From Pseudocitrobacter corydidari (lineage in GTDB: Bacteria; Pseudomonadota; Gammaproteobacteria; Enterobacterales; Enterobacteriaceae), in NCBI RefSeq assembly GCF_021172065.1, contig NZ_CP087880.1:4502583-4566582 (forward strand): DNA of 64,000 bases, written 5' to 3'. Under the pieces are notes generated by a model. That model searched no databases, had not been told where the DNA came from, and saw only the letters and a program-made list of their open reading frames with translations. Positions 53,947-61,866 of this stretch are shown here, piece by piece. The first letter of the stretch is position 1, and every line of letters starts with the position of its first letter. The position numbers were made by a program, and so were the translations under genes.

Positions 53947-56787
53947 ATGACCCCGCTTTCATCGCAGTTACAGCAGCACTGGCAAACGTTGGTTGAACGG
54001 CTGCCAGAGACCTTTCCGGTAGCGACGCTGACGCCGCAGGCGCAGGCCGTCATGACGTTCAGCGATTTCGTTCAGCAAAGCCTGACGATGTATCCCGAAT
54101 GGCTGGAAACGCTCGCCAGCCAGCCGCCGCAGGCGGACGAATGGCAGCACTATCGCGACTGGCTACAGGCCGCGCTGGTAGACGTAACCGATGAAGCTGG
54201 GATCATGCGCGAACTGCGGTTGTTCCGCCGACGTATTATGGTACGCATCGCCTGGGCGCAGTCGCTGTCGCTGATTTCTGAGGTGGATACGCTGCAACAG
54301 CTAAGCGTGCTGGCCGAGACGCTGATCGTCAGCGCCCGTGACTGGCTCTATGACGCCTGTTGCCGGGAATGGGGCACGCCCAGCAACGCCGACGGCGTCG
54401 CGCAACCGCTGTTGATTCTTGGCATGGGCAAGCTGGGCGGCGGGGAGCTTAACTTCTCCTCGGATATCGACCTGATTTTTGCCTGGCCGGAGCATGGCTC
54501 CACGCGCGGCGGGCGTCGCGAACTCGACAACGCCCAGTTCTTTACCCGCCTCGGTCAGCGGCTGATTAAAGTGCTCGACCAGCCGACGCAGGATGGCTTT
54601 GTCTATCGCGTCGATATGCGCCTGCGTCCGTTTGGCGACAGTGGACCGCTGGTGCTGAGCTTCGCTGCGCTGGAAGATTATTACCAGGAGCAGGGGCGCG
54701 ACTGGGAGCGCTACGCGATGGTAAAAGCGCGGATTATGGGCGACAACGATGACGTCTGGAGCCAGGAATTGCGCGCCATGCTGAGGCCATTTGTTTTCCG
54801 TCGCTATATCGACTTCAGCGTGATTCAGTCGCTGCGCAGCATGAAAGGGATGATTGCCCGTGAAGTGCGCCGCCGGGGGCTGAAAGATAACATCAAGCTC
54901 GGCGCGGGCGGCATCCGTGAAATCGAATTTATCGTTCAGGTGTTCCAGTTGATTCGCGGTGGGCGTGAACCGTCGTTACAGCAGCGATCACTGCTGCCGA
55001 CGCTTGCGGCGATTGAAAACCTGCACCTGCTTTCAGAGCATGACGCAGACGCGCTGCGCGAGGCGTATCTCTTCCTGCGTCGCCTGGAAAACCTGCTGCA
55101 AAGCATCAACGATGAACAGACGCAAACCCTGCCGGGTGACGACCTTAACCGCGCGCGTCTGGCGTGGGGAATGGGCGTGGCCGACTGGGAGGCGCTCACC
55201 GTACAGCTTGAAGAGTTGATGGCGTGCGTGCGGCGTATTTTTGACGAGCTGATTGGCGATGATGAATCCTCGCCAGAAGAGGAAACGCTGGCTGAAGACT
55301 GGCGCGAACTCTGGCAGGACACGTTGCAGGAAGAGGACAATCCGCCGGTGCTGGCGCACCTCAGCGAAGACGATCGCCGCCAGGTGGTGGCGCTGATTGC
55401 TGATTTCCGCAAAGAGCTGGATAAACGCACCATTGGCCCGCGCGGGCGTCAGGTGCTGGATTCGCTGATGCCGCATCTGTTGAGCGAAGTGTGCGTGCGC
55501 GATGACGCGCCGGTGCCGCTGATGCGCATCACGCCGCTGCTGATTGGCATCGTCACGCGAACCACCTATCTGGAGCTGCTGAGCGAATATCCGGGTACGC
55601 TGAAACACCTTATCCGTTTGTGCGCGGCCTCGCCGATGGTCGCAAGCCAGCTGGCGCGTTATCCGTTGCTGCTGGATGAACTGCTCGACCCGAACACGCT
55701 TTATCAACCGACGGCCACCGACGCCTATCGCGACGAGCTGCGCCAGTATTTGCTGCGCGTGCCGGAAGAGGATGAAGAACAACAGCTTGAAGCATTACGC
55801 CAGTTTAAACAGGCGCAATTGCTGCACATCGCCGCAGCCGATATCGCCGGAACCTTGCCGGTGATGAAGGTGAGCGATCACCTGACCTGGCTTGCGGAAG
55901 CGATGATTGATGCCGTGGTGCATCAGGCATGGACACAAATGGTCGCCCGCTACGGGCAGCCGACGCATCTGCACGACCGTCATGGGCGCGGTTTTGCGGT
56001 AATTGGTTATGGCAAGTTGGGCGGCTGGGAGCTGGGCTACAGTTCCGACCTTGATCTGGTGTTCCTTCACGACTGCCCGGCAGATGTCATGACCGATGGC
56101 GACCGCGAAATCGATGGCCGCCAGTTCTATCTGCGTCTGGCGCAACGCATTATGCACCTGTTCAGCACGCGGACGTCCTCCGGCATCCTTTATGAAGTTG
56201 ACGCGCGCCTGCGCCCGTCCGGTGCGGCGGGCATGCTGGTGACTACCGCTGAAGCCTTTGCTGATTACCAGCAAAATGAGGCGTGGACATGGGAACATCA
56301 GGCGCTGGTCCGCGCGCGCGTGGTCTATGGCGACCCGCAGCTTCAGCAGCAGTTTGACGCGATTCGTCGCCAGATCCTCACCAACGTCCGCGATGGCGAC
56401 ACCTTACGCACCGAAGTGCGCGAGATGCGTGAAAAAATGCGCGCCCATCTGGGTGGCAAGCAGCGCGATCGCTTCGATATCAAAACCGATGCCGGCGGGA
56501 TCACCGACATTGAGTTCATTACGCAATATCTGGTGCTGCGCTACGCGCATGAAAAACCGAAGCTGACGCGGTGGTCTGATAATGTGCGCATCCTCGAACT
56601 GCTGGCGCAGAACGACATTATGGATGAGCAGGAAGCGCAAGCGCTGACCCGCGCCTACACCACGCTGCGCGATGCGTTGCATCATCTGGCGTTGCAGGAG
56701 TTGCCGGGGAACGTTGGGCTGGAGCGTTTTACCGCCGAACGCGAACAGGTAGAGGCGAGTTGGCTGAAGTGGCTGGTCACGCCGTGA
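53947..56787 (+). CDS. glnE: GlnE, bifunctional glutamine synthetase adenylyltransferase/deadenylylase
   Basis: This 946-residue enzyme adds and removes AMP on glutamine synthetase in response to PII and glutamine. Two homologous nucleotidyltransferase domains are plain: the N-terminal deadenylylase with GMGKLGGGELNFSSDIDLIF and the C-terminal adenylyltransferase with GYGKLGGWELGYSSDLDLVF, both keeping the paired Asp residues. A regulatory linker lies between them. Length equals E. coli GlnE. It is translated from the second gene position after ygiF. Confidence 0.97.
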   Translation: MTPLSSQLQQHWQTLVERLPETFPVATLTPQAQAVMTFSDFVQQSLTMYPEWLETLASQPPQADEWQHYRDWLQAALVDVTDEAGIMRELRLFRRRIMVRIAWAQSLSLISEVDTLQQLSVLAETLIVSARDWLYDACCREWGTPSNADGVAQPLLILGMGKLGGGELNFSSDIDLIFAWPEHGSTRGGRRELDNAQFFTRLGQRLIKVLDQPTQDGFVYRVDMRLRPFGDSGPLVLSFAALEDYYQEQGRDWERYAMVKARIMGDNDDVWSQELRAMLRPFVFRRYIDFSVIQSLRSMKGMIAREVRRRGLKDNIKLGAGGIREIEFIVQVFQLIRGGREPSLQQRSLLPTLAAIENLHLLSEHDADALREAYLFLRRLENLLQSINDEQTQTLPGDDLNRARLAWGMGVADWEALTVQLEELMACVRRIFDELIGDDESSPEEETLAEDWRELWQDTLQEEDNPPVLAHLSEDDRRQVVALIADFRKELDKRTIGPRGRQVLDSLMPHLLSEVCVRDDAPVPLMRITPLLIGIVTRTTYLELLSEYPGTLKHLIRLCAASPMVASQLARYPLLLDELLDPNTLYQPTATDAYRDELRQYLLRVPEEDEEQQLEALRQFKQAQLLHIAAADIAGTLPVMKVSDHLTWLAEAMIDAVVHQAWTQMVARYGQPTHLHDRHGRGFAVIGYGKLGGWELGYSSDLDLVFLHDCPADVMTDGDREIDGRQFYLRLAQRIMHLFSTRTSSGILYEVDARLRPSGAAGMLVTTAEAFADYQQNEAWTWEHQALVRARVVYGDPQLQQQFDAIRRQILTNVRDGDTLRTEVREMREKMRAHLGGKQRDRFDIKTDAGGITDIEFITQYLVLRYAHEKPKLTRWSDNVRILELLAQNDIMDEQEAQALTRAYTTLRDALHHLALQELPGNVGLERFTAEREQVEASWLKWLVTP

Positions 56788-56791
56788 AATG

Positions 56792-56800
56792 TGCTATTAT
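56792..56800 (+). promoter_or_regulatory. Possible extended -10 promoter of hldE
   Basis: TGCTATTAT is an extended -10 element (TGnTATTAT) 35 bases upstream of the hldE ATG, just past the glnE stop. No good -35 hexamer lies at the right distance. Confidence 0.4.
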
Positions 56801-56834
56801 CGCGCCAAATTTTTGAATCTCTCAGGAGACACGA

Positions 56835-58268
56835 ATGAAAGTAACGCTGCCAGAATATGAGCGCGCAGGTGTGATGGTTGTGGGTGATGTGATGCTGGAT
56901 CGCTACTGGTATGGCCCAACCAGCCGTATTTCTCCGGAAGCGCCGGTGCCGGTGGTGAAGGTTGAAACCATCGAAGAACGTCCTGGCGGTGCGGCGAACG
57001 TGGCGATGAATATCGCGTCCCTGGGAGCGAATTCTCGTCTGGTCGGCCTGACCGGCATTGACGACGCTGCGCGCGCATTGAACAAAGCGCTGGCGGATGT
57101 GAACGTCAAATGTGATTTCGTCTCCGTGGCGACGCACCCGACCATCACCAAGCTGCGCGTGCTGTCGCGCAACCAGCAGCTGATTCGTCTCGACTTCGAA
57201 GAAGGTTTTGCCGGGGTTGACCCGCAGCCGCTGCATGACCGCATTAAAAGCGGCCTGGCGAGCGTGGGTGCACTGGTGCTTTCCGACTACGCCAAAGGCG
57301 CGCTGGAAAGCGTACAGCAGATGATTAAGCTGGCGCGTGAAGCGAAAGTTCCGGTATTGATCGACCCGAAAGGCACGGATTTTGAACGTTATCGCGGTGC
57401 CACGCTGCTGACGCCAAACCTCTCTGAGTTTGAAGCGGTCGTGGGTAAATGCAAAAGCGAAGCGGAGATTGTTGAGCGCGGCATGAAGCTGATTGCTGAT
57501 TACGAACTTTCCGCGCTGCTGGTGACCCGTTCCGAGCAGGGCATGACGCTGCTGCAGCCGGGCAAAGAGCCGCTGCATCAACCGACCCAGGCGCAGGAAG
57601 TGTATGACGTCACCGGTGCCGGTGATACGGTGATTGGCGTGCTGGCGGCAACGCTGGCGGCGGGTAATTCTCTGGAAGATGCCTGCTACTTCGCTAACGC
57701 GGCGGCAGGCGTCGTCGTGGGTAAACTGGGTACGTCAACCGTTTCGCCTATCGAGCTGGAAAACGCCGTACGCGGTCGTGCGGAAACCGGTTTTGGCGTG
57801 ATGAGCGAAGAAGAGCTGAAGCAGGCGGTGGCTGCTGCGCGTAAACGCGGTGAGAAAGTGGTGATGACCAACGGTGTGTTCGACATTCTGCACGCAGGTC
57901 ACGTCTCTTATCTGGCAAATGCACGCAAGCTCGGCGATCGCCTGATTGTTGCGGTGAACAGCGATGCCTCGACCAAACGTCTGAAGGGCGAATCCCGCCC
58001 GGTGAACCCGCTGGAACAGCGCATGATCGTGCTGGGCGCACTGGAATCCGTCGACTGGGTGGTCTCTTTTGAAGAAGATACCCCGCAGCGCCTGATCGCC
58101 GGGATCTTGCCGGATCGCCTGGTGAAAGGCGGCGACTATAAACCGGAACAGATTGCCGGTAGTGAAGAGGTGTGGGCCAACGGCGGTGAAGTGCTGGTGC
58201 TCAACTTCGAAGACGGTTGCTCGACCACTAATATCATCAAGAAGATTCAAAAAGACGCGAATAAATAA
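56835..58268 (+). CDS. hldE: HldE (RfaE), heptose kinase/adenylyltransferase
   Basis: This 477-residue bifunctional enzyme acts in ADP-L-glycero-D-manno-heptose synthesis for the lipopolysaccharide inner core. The N-terminal ribokinase-like domain (about 1-318) has ERPGGAANVAMN and the catalytic motif DVTGAGDTVIG; the C-terminal nucleotidyltransferase domain (about 344-477) has TNGVFDILHAGHVSYL with the HxGH motif. Length equals E. coli HldE. A CAGGAG ribosome binding site precedes the ATG. Confidence 0.98.
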   Translation: MKVTLPEYERAGVMVVGDVMLDRYWYGPTSRISPEAPVPVVKVETIEERPGGAANVAMNIASLGANSRLVGLTGIDDAARALNKALADVNVKCDFVSVATHPTITKLRVLSRNQQLIRLDFEEGFAGVDPQPLHDRIKSGLASVGALVLSDYAKGALESVQQMIKLAREAKVPVLIDPKGTDFERYRGATLLTPNLSEFEAVVGKCKSEAEIVERGMKLIADYELSALLVTRSEQGMTLLQPGKEPLHQPTQAQEVYDVTGAGDTVIGVLAATLAAGNSLEDACYFANAAAGVVVGKLGTSTVSPIELENAVRGRAETGFGVMSEEELKQAVAAARKRGEKVVMTNGVFDILHAGHVSYLANARKLGDRLIVAVNSDASTKRLKGESRPVNPLEQRMIVLGALESVDWVVSFEEDTPQRLIAGILPDRLVKGGDYKPEQIAGSEEVWANGGEVLVLNFEDGCSTTNIIKKIQKDANK

Positions 58269-58286
58269 GCATTACTTTTTTCGTTT

Positions 58287-58324
58287 AAAAGCCCTGTTGC
58301 CTTCGGACGACAGGGCTTTTTATT
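58287..58324 (+). terminator. Intrinsic terminator of hldE
   Basis: AAAAGCCCTGT and ACAGGGCTTTT form an 11-bp stem around a 12-base loop with a T6 tail, 19 bases past the hldE stop. Confidence 0.9.
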
Positions 58325-58465
58325 GATTTATCAGAAATATGATTTAGCACATTTTTTATCCACAATAAGCGCACGGAATGTCCAAATTCTGATTTTTGGT
58401 CGGCGAATACTGAAATCAGATAAAGCATATACACTCAGATATACAACGACTGAAGGAGTATGCCG

Positions 58466-58660
58466 ATGGACAACAGCAATATTTATTCCCTGAATAATTT
58501 TGATTTTTTGGCCCAGAGCTTTGCCAGAATGCACGATCAGGGTCAGGACGTTGATTTAGAAGCAATTACTGGCAACATGGATGAAGAGCACCGCGTCTGG
58601 TTTTGCAGGCGTTATGAACGCTATTGCCAGAAACAGAGCGTGCCTGAGCTGGAACACTGA
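58466..58660 (+). CDS. glgS: GlgS (ScoR), surface-structure and glycogen regulator
   Basis: This 64-residue acidic protein matches E. coli GlgS in SLNNFDFLAQSFARMH, the core TGNMDEEHRVWFC and ELEH at the end. E. coli GlgS is induced in stationary phase, affects glycogen content, and negatively controls motility and surface structures. I chose the ATG at 58466 because AAGGAG lies seven bases before it; an ATG two codons earlier is only one base from that site. It stands alone, just before a REP element. Confidence 0.9.
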   Translation: MDNSNIYSLNNFDFLAQSFARMHDQGQDVDLEAITGNMDEEHRVWFCRRYERYCQKQSVPELEH

Positions 58661-58676
58661 TAGGTTTGTGTCGATC

Positions 58677-58706
58677 GTAGGCCGGGTAAGCGCAGCGCCA
58701 CCCGGC
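58677..58706. repeat. REP element between glgS and ubiK
   Basis: A single palindrome, GTAGGCCGGGTAAGCG with GCCACCCGGC, in the convergent gap. It differs at one palindrome base from the REP that closes the tandem array at 22776. Confidence 0.9.
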
Positions 58707-58713
58707 ATTTTTC

Positions 58714-58980
58714 TTACTCTTTATCTTCCGCTGGCGTGGCCGCCCGGCTCTCGAGCTCGCTCAGACGCTGCTCAAGAAGCGCCAGTTTTTCACGGGTACG
58801 CAGCAGCACTTGCGTCTGTACGTCGAACTCTTCACGGCTCACCAAATCCAGGCGAGTCAGCTGTGACTGCAGGACCTGACGGACTTTTTTCTCTACATCA
58901 TCCCCGAAATCACGGAGGCCTTTCGGCATAGATTCATGGACCTGGCGTGCGATTTGTTCAATTTTTTTCGGGTCAATCAT
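58714..58980 (-). CDS. ubiK: UbiK (YqiC), ubiquinone biosynthesis accessory factor
   Basis: This 88-residue BMFP-family protein has an amphipathic N-terminal helix (about 1-40) and a C-terminal coiled coil (about 48-80, LLRTREKLALLEQRLSELES) that forms trimers. It binds UbiJ and membranes and helps aerobic ubiquinone synthesis. It is slightly shorter than E. coli UbiK (96), with a shortened tail. It is divergent from ribB. Confidence 0.94.
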   Translation of the reverse strand: MIDPKKIEQIARQVHESMPKGLRDFGDDVEKKVRQVLQSQLTRLDLVSREEFDVQTQVLLRTREKLALLEQRLSELESRAATPAEDKE

Positions 58981-59110
58981 CGTCGTTTACCTGATTTGTC
59001 TGTTCTGACGATCATTGTAGTGCCTTACTTCCTCCCGATAAACCAGAATTGTTCGAAGCTTATGCATTGCCGAACATAGTCAATAGCGTTATAGTGAGTA
59101 CGCTTATTCT

Positions 59111-59356
59111 CAGGGCGGGGCGAAATTCCCCACCGGCGGTAAATCAGCTACGGCTGAAAGCCCGCGAGCGCTTTGAGTGCAAACTCAAAGGTCAGCAGAT
59201 CCGGTGTAATTCCGGGGCCGACGGTTAGAGTCCGGATGGGAGAGAGTAACGATCCAGTCGGGCTGAGCCCGCTCGCGTTATCCATTTGCCGCTAAACCGG
59301 CACTCCTAAGACTGCCCTGATTCTGGTAACCATAATTTTAACGAGGTTTTTTTACC
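59111..59356 (+). promoter_or_regulatory. FMN riboswitch (RFN element) of ribB
   Basis: The RFN aptamer at about 59111-59251 has its invariant segments in order: CAGGGCGGGGCGAAATTCCC, CACCGGCGGTAAATC, GCCCGCGAGCG, CAGATCCGGTGTAATTCCGG, GGCCGACGGTTAGAGTCC and GGGAGAGAGTAACG. The following 100 bases, including CTGCCCTGATTC that can pair with the 5' CAGGGC, are the expression platform before the AACGAGG ribosome binding site. FMN binding reduces ribB expression. Confidence 0.97.
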
Positions 59357-60010
59357 ATGAATCAGACGCTACTTTCCTCTTTTGGTACTGCTTTTGAACG
59401 CGTTGAAAACGCACTGATTGCCCTGCGCGAAGGCCGCGGCGCAATGGTGCTGGACGACGAAAACCGTGAAAACGAAGGCGACATGGTCTTTGCCGCCGAA
59501 AACATGACTGTTGAACAAATGGCGCTGACTATCCGTCACGGTAGCGGCATCGTTTGTCTGTGCCTGACGGAAGAACGCCGCAAACAGCTGGATCTGCCGA
59601 TGATGGTAGAGAACAACACCAGCGCATACGGCACCGGTTTCACGATCACCATCGAAGCGGCGCACGGCGTGACTACCGGCGTTTCTGCCGCTGACCGCCT
59701 GACTACCGTTCGCGCGGCGATTGCCGACGGCGCGAAACCGTCTGACCTGAACCGTCCTGGCCACGTCTTCCCGCTGCGCGCGCAGCAGGGCGGCGTACTG
59801 ACTCGCGGCGGCCACACTGAAGCGACCATCGATTTGGTTTCTCTGGCTGGCTTCAAACCGGCGGGCGTGCTGTGTGAACTGACCAACGACGACGGCACCA
59901 TGGCGCGTGCGCCAGAGTGCATCGAGTTTGCCCGCAAACACAATATGGCGCTGGTGACGATTGAAGATCTGGTGGCGTATCGCCAGGCGCACGAGCGTAA
60001 AGCAAGCTAA
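59357..60010 (+). CDS. ribB: RibB, 3,4-dihydroxy-2-butanone-4-phosphate synthase
   Basis: This 217-residue enzyme makes the four-carbon riboflavin precursor from ribulose 5-phosphate. The acidic metal-binding loop DDENRENEGDMVF, the catalytic region GHVFPLRAQQGGVL and the cysteine/serine loop RHGSGIVCLCL are intact. Length equals E. coli RibB, a single-domain form without the RibA fusion. It is controlled by the FMN riboswitch directly upstream. Confidence 0.98.
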   Translation: MNQTLLSSFGTAFERVENALIALREGRGAMVLDDENRENEGDMVFAAENMTVEQMALTIRHGSGIVCLCLTEERRKQLDLPMMVENNTSAYGTGFTITIEAAHGVTTGVSAADRLTTVRAAIADGAKPSDLNRPGHVFPLRAQQGGVLTRGGHTEATIDLVSLAGFKPAGVLCELTNDDGTMARAPECIEFARKHNMALVTIEDLVAYRQAHERKAS

Positions 60011-60027
60011 TCGAGGCGTTATTCGAT

Positions 60028-60052
60028 AAAAAGCCCGCGATGCGGGCTTTTT
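60028..60052. terminator. Bidirectional terminator of ribB and the yqi fimbrial operon
   Basis: AAAAAGCCCGC and GCGGGCTTTTT form an 11-bp stem around GAT, between convergent ends; T runs exist on both strands. Confidence 0.92.
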
Positions 60053-60057
60053 CGTAT

Positions 60058-61125
60058 CTAGTTGTAGTTAATCTTAAAGAGCACTACTGTTTCAAACGGC
60101 CCCGTTTTTACCGTTTCCCCTGCCACCTGGCTCAATTCAGCCTGATAGGTTTTCTCCCGCATTAATAACGAGGAGTCAAAGTCGGCATACTCTTTGTATT
60201 CATTAAAGTTAAATAACGTATTGTCGTCCGTATCGCGGATCCTGAGCTGCAGCCCATTACCGATACGCAATGAGGTATCGTTTTCCGCCAGCGTTTCGGT
60301 GGTGTAAAACGACGATGAGACCTTAAAGGTATCGGTGCACTGAGAATCGGCAATGTTTTTGGTGGTTTTAATGGAAAAGCTGCGTGTCAGGGTTTTTGAG
60401 GCGATTTCCAGATTATTAAAGCTACCAAAGTCGATGGTCTGATTTTCCGGGAAGATGCTGAAATTCACGCTACAGTCCAGCACGCGAATTTGATCAAGAC
60501 CAGTGACATGATATTTCAGGTTCTGGGCTTCCGGGTTCTGGTTTACGCCGCCCACGCCGTCAAACTGCACCAGAATGTAATCGCTAATGCTGCTTTTGTA
60601 ATCATGCGGTGGCATGGAGATAATTTTCACATACAGCCTCATTCGCGCCACAAAGGTTCGCGAATAGTGAATGCTGTTGACGTCGCCAGAACAGAGATCG
60701 TGTTCCCATCCGGCCGCTTTAATCTGCTCCGGGGTGTAAATTGAGAGCTGCTTGTTGTCCAGACACTGATGAGTATCAATCCCGATGCTACCTCGCGAGG
60801 CATCGTAATCAACGCCTTCGTAGGTGACGCCAAGCTGATAGTAAGGGTCATTCGCTGAAATGTAAGGATTCACCCATGCGTAGATATCCTCATTACCGAA
60901 GTTAGGCGCGGTGCCGGTATCGCAGTAAACCGGAATTTTAATATCGTTACTTTCCCAAATCTTATCACCCGGTTTCGCGTTGCTCGGAACGGCAAATGGC
61001 TCAATGTTGGTAAAACCTTCAACCGGCCCGCCTGTTGTACCCAGGTAGCAGTTAACCGCCAGGGCGGAGCGCAAAGGGATAAGCATGAGCAGCACTAACG
61101 ACGTCAGGCAGAGCAGGCGCTTCAT
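60058..61125 (-). CDS. yqiI: YqiI-like fimbrial tip protein or adhesin
   Basis: This 355-residue secreted protein has a signal peptide (about 1-23, ending SALA), an N-terminal domain with several cysteines (residues 24-195) and a C-terminal pilin-like domain (about 205-355) with the strand end FETVVLFKINYN. It is the last gene of the operon and matches the size of E. coli YqiI (354). This two-domain plan is that of FimH-type adhesins; the ligand is unknown. Its ATG overlaps the chaperone stop by 4 bases. Confidence 0.82.
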   Translation of the reverse strand: MKRLLCLTSLVLLMLIPLRSALAVNCYLGTTGGPVEGFTNIEPFAVPSNAKPGDKIWESNDIKIPVYCDTGTAPNFGNEDIYAWVNPYISANDPYYQLGVTYEGVDYDASRGSIGIDTHQCLDNKQLSIYTPEQIKAAGWEHDLCSGDVNSIHYSRTFVARMRLYVKIISMPPHDYKSSISDYILVQFDGVGGVNQNPEAQNLKYHVTGLDQIRVLDCSVNFSIFPENQTIDFGSFNNLEIASKTLTRSFSIKTTKNIADSQCTDTFKVSSSFYTTETLAENDTSLRIGNGLQLRIRDTDDNTLFNFNEYKEYADFDSSLLMREKTYQAELSQVAGETVKTGPFETVVLFKINYN

Positions 61126-61853
61126 TTTTTCTTCTCCGGGGCTTTGACGTCACACTGCCCATGGCATCGCACGTTAAGTGTGCGCATTGCGCCGTAGTCA
61201 TCCATGTAACCCAATGCATAGGTATTGCCCGTATAGTTTCCTGCATCAAGAGTGACGGCAGAGAAAGGGGCAATTATGGTGCTTTTAAATCCGGGAAAAA
61301 GGCTACGGTCATCTTTGCCAAAAAATGCCAGCGTAATGTAATAACCTGTTGGGTTTTGCACCCGTAACGTGCTGGCATGCTGCGACGCGGTAAGCTGCTC
61401 TTCCACAATCACCCCCGGCGTTTTTTTTAGTGCCTCCGGGCGCCAGAAGAGTTTTAGTCTGGACTGAACAGCAAGCTGCACGACTGCGATATTACCGCTG
61501 TTTTCAGGCTCTGGCGGAATTTCTCTCACATTGAAGTAAAAGAGAGACTCTCTGTCTGCCGGGAGTGATTTCACGCTGGCCTGTTTAACAATACGAACCT
61601 GCGTCAGGGTACCTGGTTCCAGACGTTGAATAGGCGGAAGTGCCGAAAAATAGCGGTCGTCCTTTTGGCCCTGCTCATTTTCAATCCAGGAGTAGGCAAG
61701 ATAGGGGAGCTTTTTGCTTTGGTTTTCCAGCCTCAGGCTGCTGGCTTTATCAGCGCTGTTAAAAACGATACGCGTTCTGTCAGGCTGGATAGCCGAATGC
61801 GCGGCTAGCGGTATCAACAAAGTTAAAATATAGAGTGTTTTTGAGAGTGTCAT
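61122..61853 (-). CDS. yqiH: YqiH-like periplasmic fimbrial chaperone
   Basis: This 243-residue PapD-family chaperone has a signal peptide (about 1-20, ending AHSA), the start IQPDRTRIVFN, the signature LPADRESLFYFNVREIPP and the G1 strand AVQSRLKLFWRPEAL with the anchoring lysine. A C-terminal cysteine pair (RCHGQC) is present. AGGAT gives a good ribosome binding site. It lies between usher and adhesin genes. Confidence 0.9.
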   Translation of the reverse strand: MTLSKTLYILTLLIPLAAHSAIQPDRTRIVFNSADKASSLRLENQSKKLPYLAYSWIENEQGQKDDRYFSALPPIQRLEPGTLTQVRIVKQASVKSLPADRESLFYFNVREIPPEPENSGNIAVVQLAVQSRLKLFWRPEALKKTPGVIVEEQLTASQHASTLRVQNPTGYYITLAFFGKDDRSLFPGFKSTIIAPFSAVTLDAGNYTGNTYALGYMDDYGAMRTLNVRCHGQCDVKAPEKKK

Positions 61854-61866
61854 CTTTCATCCTTAA

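Noticed and set aside
56682..57581. 299-residue antisense frame across glnE and hldE
   Set aside because: It crosses the boundary of two clear genes on the other strand and has no recognisable domain.
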